This document shows positions 24,301-33,300 of a DNA stretch of 64,000 bases, one piece after another. The notes under the pieces are model-generated. The model was given only the letters and a program-made list of their open reading frames with translations. It ran no database searches and was not told the origin of the DNA. Source of the DNA: Asterias rubens (taxonomy: Eukaryota; Echinodermata; Asteroidea; Forcipulatida; Asteriidae); NCBI RefSeq assembly GCF_902459465.1, contig NC_047073.1:8495036-8559035 (forward strand). Reading direction: 5' to 3'. A program made the position numbers and the translations under genes. The number at the start of each line of letters is the position of its first letter. Position 1 is the stretch's first letter.

Positions 24301-27300
24301 AAATTTGAGCTCAATTGGTCATCATAGTTGCAAGATAATAATGGAAGAAAAAACACCCTTGTTACGTGAAGTTGTGTGCATTCAGATGATTGATATGTGA
24401 CCTCAAATTCTAAATCTGAGGTCTCAAAATCAATTTCGTGGAAAATTACTTCTTTCTTGAAAACTACGTCATTTCAGAGGGAGCCATTTCTCCCACCATG
24501 TTATACTATTAACCTCTCCTCATTACTTGTTACTAAGTAAGGTTTTATGCTAATAATTATTTTGACTAATTACCATAGTGTCCACAGCCTGTAAAGCTCA
24601 CCTGTTCCAGCAGGCACACTAACCATTCAACTGTGCCTCAGTTCCTTAGAGTAATCTTTTGGTTTTGGCGCTCTATAAATTAATTTTGATTGACTGATTA
24701 AAGTTCTCGTACATTAAACCCTCGATTCTGCCTTTATCCAATGTAGAGTTGCTGTGACCATGAAAGCCAAGATGACCGTTGGTCTTGATGACACCGTGAG
24801 GACTGGCCTCGGACTGGTGGGTTCCTTGAACTCCTCCGCCGTTCTGAACGGCAACGTCACCGTAGACGTTCCCAAGATGCTCTTCAAGTCCAAGCTTGAT
24901 ACCCCGACCAGCGAGCACCAGGTCCTCTCCCTCCGAAGCAGACCGTTCACTTACAACTTCCTCATGACGGAGAAGCCAACAGAGGTATTTAAAACACAAC
25001 TTTGTTTACTTCCTTTTTTGTCTGGGCAATTGTCAACATTATTATGGCTCAAATAAAAAGAAAGCCAACAGAGGTAAACGCAACGTTGTTTACTTGTTTT
25101 ATTCTGAAAAATGTCAACACCATTATAGCAAAACAAAAGAGACTACTTGAGAAAAACTTGGCTTACTATTTCCAAACGTGGTTTCGGATCGTGTTTTTGG
25201 ATCACCTTTAGGTGGTTAAGGTTTCACTTAGAAGTGAAACGTCAAGAAATGGACTGGCTTTATATGATTGGGGGGCATTTGTGTTAACCCAAAATGGCTT
25301 TTCTTGAGGCACTACTAGTCAAGTAATGAATTTCAGTAGTCGCCCAGACGTCTAGGCTTAATACCAGTGTAGTATCTCGCCTACCAGGAAATGACCTGGA
25401 ATGTACAAGGTCACTCTTTTTGTAAACAAAGGTTAATGGTCTTAAGTTTGTCTATCTTATATAATCAATTCTTTGGGGAGGTCAATAATATTATTTTTTA
25501 ATTTTTCTTTTCTAGGAGAGTCTTCCAGACCTTCATATCAGAAACTCTGGTGATGACGAGAGATTTGTTTATGAGAAACGCCTTGTCCAGGGAGAGCTGA
25601 TGGCCAAGAAACCTGTTACCGTAAGAAAACACTGCTTCATATTTTGTTAGTGCAATTTTTGTTTGGGGGGAAGGCCCAGCGTTTCAACCCTAGAAGAGTC
25701 AAACTCTTTCAACCTTTGAGAAAGACTTTGCTAGGGTGAAGCATGAGACCATTAGCATTTTTTGGGTTGGGGAGTAGTTTGCAACAGTTATTTCTATTTT
25801 CTAAGTGTTTAAAAAAAGAGCTGGGTAGTAACCTGCGATGGACTGGCATCCTGTCCAGCGAGGATAGAAATATTCCTTTTGTTTAACACCAAGGAAACCG
25901 AGAATAAACATTGGCCTGCAGCCATATCGGCTAGGGACAGACTTTACTTAACTCAGTTAAGTTTCAGTCACCTAAGAATGTTTTTTTTGTTCGTTTTTTT
26001 TTTTGCAGAAAAAGTGGAGCATGGGTAAAGAGTCCCTTGGAGTGGAGACGGAACTGAAAACTCGCCGCGTGCCACGCTCTTGCGGCTGGATCTACAGACC
26101 AACCCAACTTCTATTCAACGGTCCAATTGACGTCAACGTCACAACCCGACGTGGTGTGGATGCACCAGAGCAGGTCACTTGCATCGTGAAACTGGAGACT
26201 GAAAACTGGACCCAAGCAAAGTACCAAGCGTTCAAGGTAAACACTTCAACGACCCAGAGGTCATCAGAGGTCATTTAGGGGTCATTAGGATTGACCTCCT
26301 AGGCATTCTGGTTTTAGGGAGGTATCTTTAGGCTGAGAGGAGACCCTAATTGCCCTTATTTTAAAAGAAAACATTGCCTTGGATCGTAACGAGTTGGTCT
26401 AGTAAAAGCGTTTGAAACCGTTTGTTATGAAATGCATATGGTTAGAAAGATGTTTTCAAAGTAGAATATAATGATCCACACAAGTATCACTCGAAACTGC
26501 ACGGTTTTCCTCTTACGTCGCGAACTAACACGGTCGGCCATTTACGGGAGTCAAAATTTTGACTCCCATAAATGGCCGACCGTGTTAGTCGACAGGGTAA
26601 AAAGAAAACCACGCAATTTCGAGGCATATTTGTGTAGATCATTGTATTCTACTTTTACAATATCTTTCTAACCATATACATTTTACAACAAACTGTTACA
26701 GAACGATTTTCAAAGACCAACTCGACCGATCCAAGGCAACATGTTCCTTTAAGACTCTTCAATTTTGTTCTACACCAGACCTCTGGATTTCTTTTCTGAA
26801 CATGTTAGTGAATAAAGCAGAACTTAACTCCATGCAATAGCAATTCGCTCATGTCGTCACTTTTGCAAAAAAATGCCTGGCTGTAAGGCAATCATTTCAC
26901 GAATTATGCGATCACCACATCATCGGTGTGCCAAACTGCGCTTGTAGTACAGTCAGTATACGCGAGTAAACATGAAAACTTGGACATGAACATCTGCGTA
27001 TCGTTGTCTAAGATCTGGGCTTCTGTTTTTAGCATTTATGCTTAGTGCCGTTTTTCTTTTTCCTTTATTAGGACAAGTACCTGGTGAAGAAGAGTTTCAC
27101 AACGGAGTCTAGCTCAGAGGAATACCATGAGCATCATGCCGGAAGTCCATCTGACGAACGGCATCATTACCGCCACTTTGGTAGCGCCTCTGATATGGTT
27201 GATGGTCCTCACTCCGACAGTCCCTCTGACGAGCGTCGTTACGGTCAAGACATGCGCGAGGGTAGTCATTCTGACGAGCATCGTAACGGTCATGAGGGTA

Positions 27301-30300
27301 GACATTCCGACAAGCACCATGAGGGTCAACATAATAGTCCCTCTGACGAGAGTCGTTCTGGCGAGCACTTGGTAGATCCCTACCCCATCCACCCCAAGAA
27401 CCTGACTCTGATCCAACGCTTTGAGAATTGGTGGTACCCCAACGCCAAGTCCTCCGAGGTCCGGGATACCACGCACGTCCACACACAGCAGATCGTCGCA
27501 GATACTGGCAAGAAAGTCCAGCTGTTCCACATCTACTTCAATGTAAGTCAATTAGCTTAAAATGCTGGGCCCAATTTCATAGAGGTGCTTAAGCAGAAAA
27601 ATATTGCTTAATAATTGTCTGGTAAGCAGAGATGAGCAGGATACCAGTCACAATTTGTACATGTGACATGTTGTTTTGGCTGGTAACCTCATTCTGGTAA
27701 GCATCACTACTTTTTGTTGCTTAAGTAGCTCTGTGAATTTGGTTTTTATATAAGGGGCACATCTATGAGGAAAGTGTAAATTTGTAATGTTAGTTTTGAA
27801 AAGTTCACCAGAGTTTTGCAAAGGTCACCACAGCAAAAGCAAAGGGCACCTCTGCAAATACTGCGGATGCTGTCGATTTGGAAGCCTGATAAACCGCACA
27901 GTCTCATGTAAATTCAAAACATGTCGGTGAATAGCTTCATAATGTTCATGTTAACTAATTATATTTATATTTTAGATCAGCACCATGGGAAGCCAGCCCA
28001 TCCGTGAGTTGGTCAGCCGGATCAGTTTGGACCAGCAGGATGAGTTCTACAAAGCTGTCCGCATTGATGTTCTCACCAACAAGAAGACATTCATCAGGGA
28101 TCCCATTCGTCAGGACCAATTCCAGGACACCATTGATGAAGTCAAGGTAAGAAATTTTCCTCTTTTGGGCGGAAAGATATTTTAATGTCTCAAGAATTCA
28201 ACGCTTTTACTTGGTGCAAAACTAACCTTTAACAGGTATCTGGTATCTTGCTCTAAGTGCCATTGATCCCAGTGTAAGGCCGTGCACGAAATGGCGACTT
28301 CGGCTACAGCTACGGCTAGATCAGCGCGTCTGCCAGTGTTGAAGAGTAGGCAGACCCGCACCATCTAGCCGTAGCTGTAGCCGAAGTCGCCATTTCGTAC
28401 ACGGTCCTCACCGAGACTTAGGCTGCATGGTGGTGACATCGGAGTCCACAAGCTTTGCTCATTTGTAGATTTTTTTCAGGGCAATACAGGCTTGAAATAC
28501 CCACTGGTCCACTGGGGACAGAGTCTGGTAGTGTTAACACTACGCTTGTCATGGCCGAGCGGTCTTGTTCACCGGACCAAAGCTCTGGTGTTGTCAGCAG
28601 CAGGGTGTGGGCTCGATACTCGGTCTTGGTGATGAAGATGATGTCAACTCCAAAAGCATCTCTACTGCATGTATTCCAAATCGATCCATTCTTCTTAAAT
28701 TTCTAGCCCAGTTTTGTATGTATTTGTTCGCAGACTCTCTGCATCCAGAGTGAGATGGAACACCCAGCCTACGCCATGACTCTCCCAACTGAGGAGAAAC
28801 TGGAATCATTCGAAGGACTTCCAGATGTACCAAAAGATCCCAAAGTCCTCTTCAAGTTCAACACCCAGTGGGGAAGAAGCTGTATGACTGACCAGAAGAT
28901 TCAGCTTAAGGTACGATTCCAAAATGATTGGTCTTAACAGGGAGCTGCTAAGCACAAACAATTTCTTAGCATGAAATGTTTGCCTTGATAAAAACCGGAT
29001 TACCACCAAAATGTCCACATGATTTTCAGGATAAGCAAACAACAACTGAATACCAGTAACAAGCAATATACAACAAATGGAATTTTGGTTGGTAAACCTG
29101 TTTTTATCAAGGAAGAAATTTCATGCTGGGCAAATATTTGTGCTTAGCAGCTCTGTTAAATTGGGCCCAGGTGGCCTTTAAGACGCTAATTGGAAGGAGA
29201 CATCTGAGTCTGAATCTGAATCAAGCCCGGTTCATACTTCTTGCGAATGTGAATGCAAAGCGAATTTTGACAACACATGGGTGTTTTCTCAGCGAATGTT
29301 TCGCAGGAGTTGAGCACAAGTCAACTAAAGCAAATTTTTTGTTGCAAATTTGTGACGACAAAATCTGCATAAAATTAAATTGAATTAAATTAAATTAAAT
29401 AAGTTATTTGAAAAGATATATAAAATAAAATAAAAAACAAACACAATAAGAGGGCGGCTGAGGGCGGAGCATGCAGGAGGAAAACAAAACCAAATGGGAA
29501 CGACAACCATAAGGGATAAAAAACAAGGACAAATCATGCGGGTCAGGGGTAACAAAAGTAAACCAAATTACTGTTGCTCGGAAGCATGCTGCCCATACAT
29601 GACAGCACACCATGATGGTTGCCAGTGTTGCATGGACTTAAATTTCACACAGAATCCTCTGTGCACCAATCATGCGCTTCGGGATATGCATATAACCAAT
29701 TGAAGACAACCTGATTTGTGACCATGATTTTCTGTCTCTTTTTTGACAGGCCCGTGTTGAGAGATCAGAGGAGCAGAAGAAACGTCTGAGTGAGGAAACC
29801 CCATACAAGATGGAGTGCATGCAGGACCTTAGAAACGGCAACAAGTACACCGAGGCCTGCAAGAGATTCCGTCTGGAACGTGAGGAACTCCGCGCTGTTC
29901 ATGCTGAACTCACTCACAATGAGGTATGTAGGTTTCATCAGGGCCCATTTTTCATAAAGCCTGTATGCACAACTACTTGCTAAGAACCAGAAAATCTTGC
30001 TTAGCAAAAACAGGTTACCAGTCAAGATTCCATAAAGTTGACATTGTTGCGACTGGTGCCCCACTCATTTTTTGTTTTTAGCTAAGAAATTTGATATTCT
30101 GCTTAACAGTATTATGAAATTGGGCCCGGATCAAGACCCAATTAATGGCTCTATTTACCATTAGGAAAGAGATGGCACTTACAGAAGCAGGGAATTTCGG
30201 TCTTACAAGGGCAGTGGGGACGTTCTTTCTGATGAAATTACCATAGACAAGCTTTTTGCAAATACCCATGATTGAGGTGCATGCTGGTCTAGCTAGCGAT

Positions 30301-33300
30301 CAAACTTTATCACTAGCTAGACCAGCATGCACCTCATGCCACGCTACTCGCACGTACCGAGTACTTGCGATAATTATGGTCTATGGCCCAAATTTCTGGC
30401 AAAAAGTTCTTTGGACATAAGCATGGAATTCCCCAGTGGACAAAACAAAACACTTTGAACTGTTGTTAAAATGAGCAAACGGTGTCTGTGGTGAGGAGTA
30501 TGTCTAAAATCACACCCATATCTTGAATATGACAAATTATTTATTGTTCCATTCACAGAAAACGAGCAGGGTGTACTTGGAGGCTTTCTACCAGGGCATT
30601 CAGATGGTGAAGAATATGCTTTGGCAGAACGTCAGGACAAAGCAGGCTAAAGTATTCAATCTGGACAAGACGGTGAGTTGTAGGAATAGAATATAATAAT
30701 AATAATAATAACACAGCATTTGTAAAGGCGCAATGTATAAATCTGATAGTAAACCATTTAAAGGCGCCGGTCAAGATGGAAAAGAGGGAATTGTCAAATG
30801 GTAGGGAAAAGCAAGTGTGAACAGGTGTGTCTTCAGTTGCTGCTGAAAGAGGGAGATATTGTGTATTTGCCTGGGGTTTTCAGGAAATGAATTCAAGAGC
30901 CTTGGTAGCACATGACCTGAGAAGACCTTTAAAAGATATATTGCAGTGAAATTCCGTCTTTCAATGAACTGTTTAAAAAATTGTACAATTTCTACATATT
31001 TTTTAGGTCCTCTTCACTGGGGAGATGGAGGAGAACAAGAAGAAGTTCAACATGACCATCAAAGACATCACAGAAGATATCCACTTCAACCGTGTCTGGA
31101 TCCCGATGATGGTCCAGGATTCTCAGATTGTGGCCCCCTACAATATGCAGAAGCGCATGGTCCAGAGCTACGGACAGGAATGGCTGAGCGGACGTAATAT
31201 CAGTGAGTTGGTTTATCTAAAGAATGATATTTTTACTACTTTAGTATGATTTCTAATTTTGTTGTTGCCCTTCTGTGAATAAATAGCCTGAAAAGTTAAT
31301 TAATGGAACATGTTGCCTTGGATCAGACGAGTTGGTCTATAAAAAGCGTTTATAACCGTTTGTTTTAAAATGCATATAGTTGGAAAGATGTGTTAAAAGT
31401 AGAATACAATGATCCACACAAATTTGCCTCGAATTCGCGTGGTTTTCCTTTTACTGTGCAAACTTACACGGTCGGCCATTTATGGGAGTAAAAAAATTTG
31501 ACTCCCATAAATGGCCGACCGTGTTAGTCGATGAGGTCATGGTCTTTGTGAGAGTAATGGTCTTTGACAATTACCAAAGGTGTCCACTGCCTTTAGTGCC
31601 TCATCCTTCGATGCAATAGCAGCAAAAATTAATTTAAGCATCAAGTAATATGACTGTGATTTTTCGACAGAACTTTTAGCACTGAATATACAGTGCTAAC
31701 ACACATTGGTGTATATGGGTAAAAACCAAAATGAATATTTTATCCACAATGCAAACTTAACATCTATTAGCATCAATTAAACTTCAATATGTTTTATTTC
31801 TTCAGATCAATGCAAGGCTCTGAGGAATAACTCCATCATCACCTTCGACAAAGTCTTGTATAACTACGAGATGAGCAAGAATGAACACATTCTGTCCAAG
31901 GATTGCTCCAACCAAGAACGCTTCGTCATCCTCAGCAAGACCCATGAACAGGACAGCACCAAGAAGGTTTGATGCTAATCTTATTGCAATCAATCCGACA
32001 TAAGCCTTCCGAAGGGGTACGCCCTGGTGTTCCTGGCTGTGGCTGCTTAATGCGCAGTATCACCTTGTAAACCCTTATAAAGTACTAACTAATTGGGTCT
32101 CAAAATTCATCACTGCAATAATCTTTCTGAAAGTTTGTATACTCAGCGCCTTGAGTACCTTGTTTGGTAGATACGCGCGCTATATAAGACTTTGTTATTA
32201 TATTACTGTCTGACCATTCTATTTCATCCACTCTGGGACTGTTGATAGACTTAAACGTATTCAATGACCGGGGCCCAATTTCATAAAGCCTGTTAGCTCA
32301 AAAATTTGCTTAGCATGAAATTTCTTTCTTAATAAAAACAGGGTTACCAATCAAATTACCATGTGATTTTCAGGATGAGCAAGCAACAGCTGTATGCCAG
32401 TAACAAGCAATATGCAGCAAATTAAGATTTGGTTCGTAATATTGTATTCATTAAGAAAGAAATTTCATGCTAAACAAATTTTTTTGCTGACAGGCTTTGT
32501 GAAATTGGGCCCATCCAGGACCCTTTAAAGTGCGTGAGTTTGTTTCTTTCACCAGTTAAAAGTAACGTACGTGGGACCAAAGTGGTCCCCAAAATGTTTG
32601 ATATTTATACGCACAGTCTATTGTGAATGCAAATTGCATTGATACGGTTTTTTGTATGCACCAAGGCAATACGTACATTCGTACCATCTGTTCTGTGCAC
32701 AGCAGTGCCACTAAGCACAGCCTGTGAGAAAGAATGCTTTCAAATGGTTTGTCAACTCACTGCAAAATATTACCAAGATGATGAGATTTGTTAGTGTTCA
32801 TTATACTATACAAATTATGATGGATTCATATGAGTGCGCTGTCGCAAAATATATTCACAAATTGAAAATCGGAACTAATCCATGTCAGAAGACAAAGTGA
32901 AGTGAAATGGAAAAAAAAAAATTCTGTTGTTTATTATTGTTGTTATGGTTATTGATTATGTATTGATTGATGTACTATTTATAGGTTGTTACCGTCTACC
33001 TGGACAACACCAGGATTCAGCTCATTCCGGATCCAACCACTCAAGAGGTCATCATTAAGGTCAACGACACCAATACTGAATTGCCGGTCTTGCACAAGCT
33101 GATCATTAAGGAAGACGAAACCATGAAGAAGGTTCCGATCGACACCCCAGAGATCCACATCATGACTGTGGCCCCAGAGAAAGATTACACCACCGAACCC
33201 AGGGTACTTGAATTTAAATCATTCTGGAAAAATACTTCATAGGCACGGCAGCCAGTTTCACAAAACGCTAGGATTAATCCTATCTTGAGTTAGGACGAGT

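Noticed and set aside
27109-27551. Two long minus-strand frames over exon 23
   Set aside because: Shadows of the repetitive VTG1 exon 23; codon pattern and splice borders support the plus strand.
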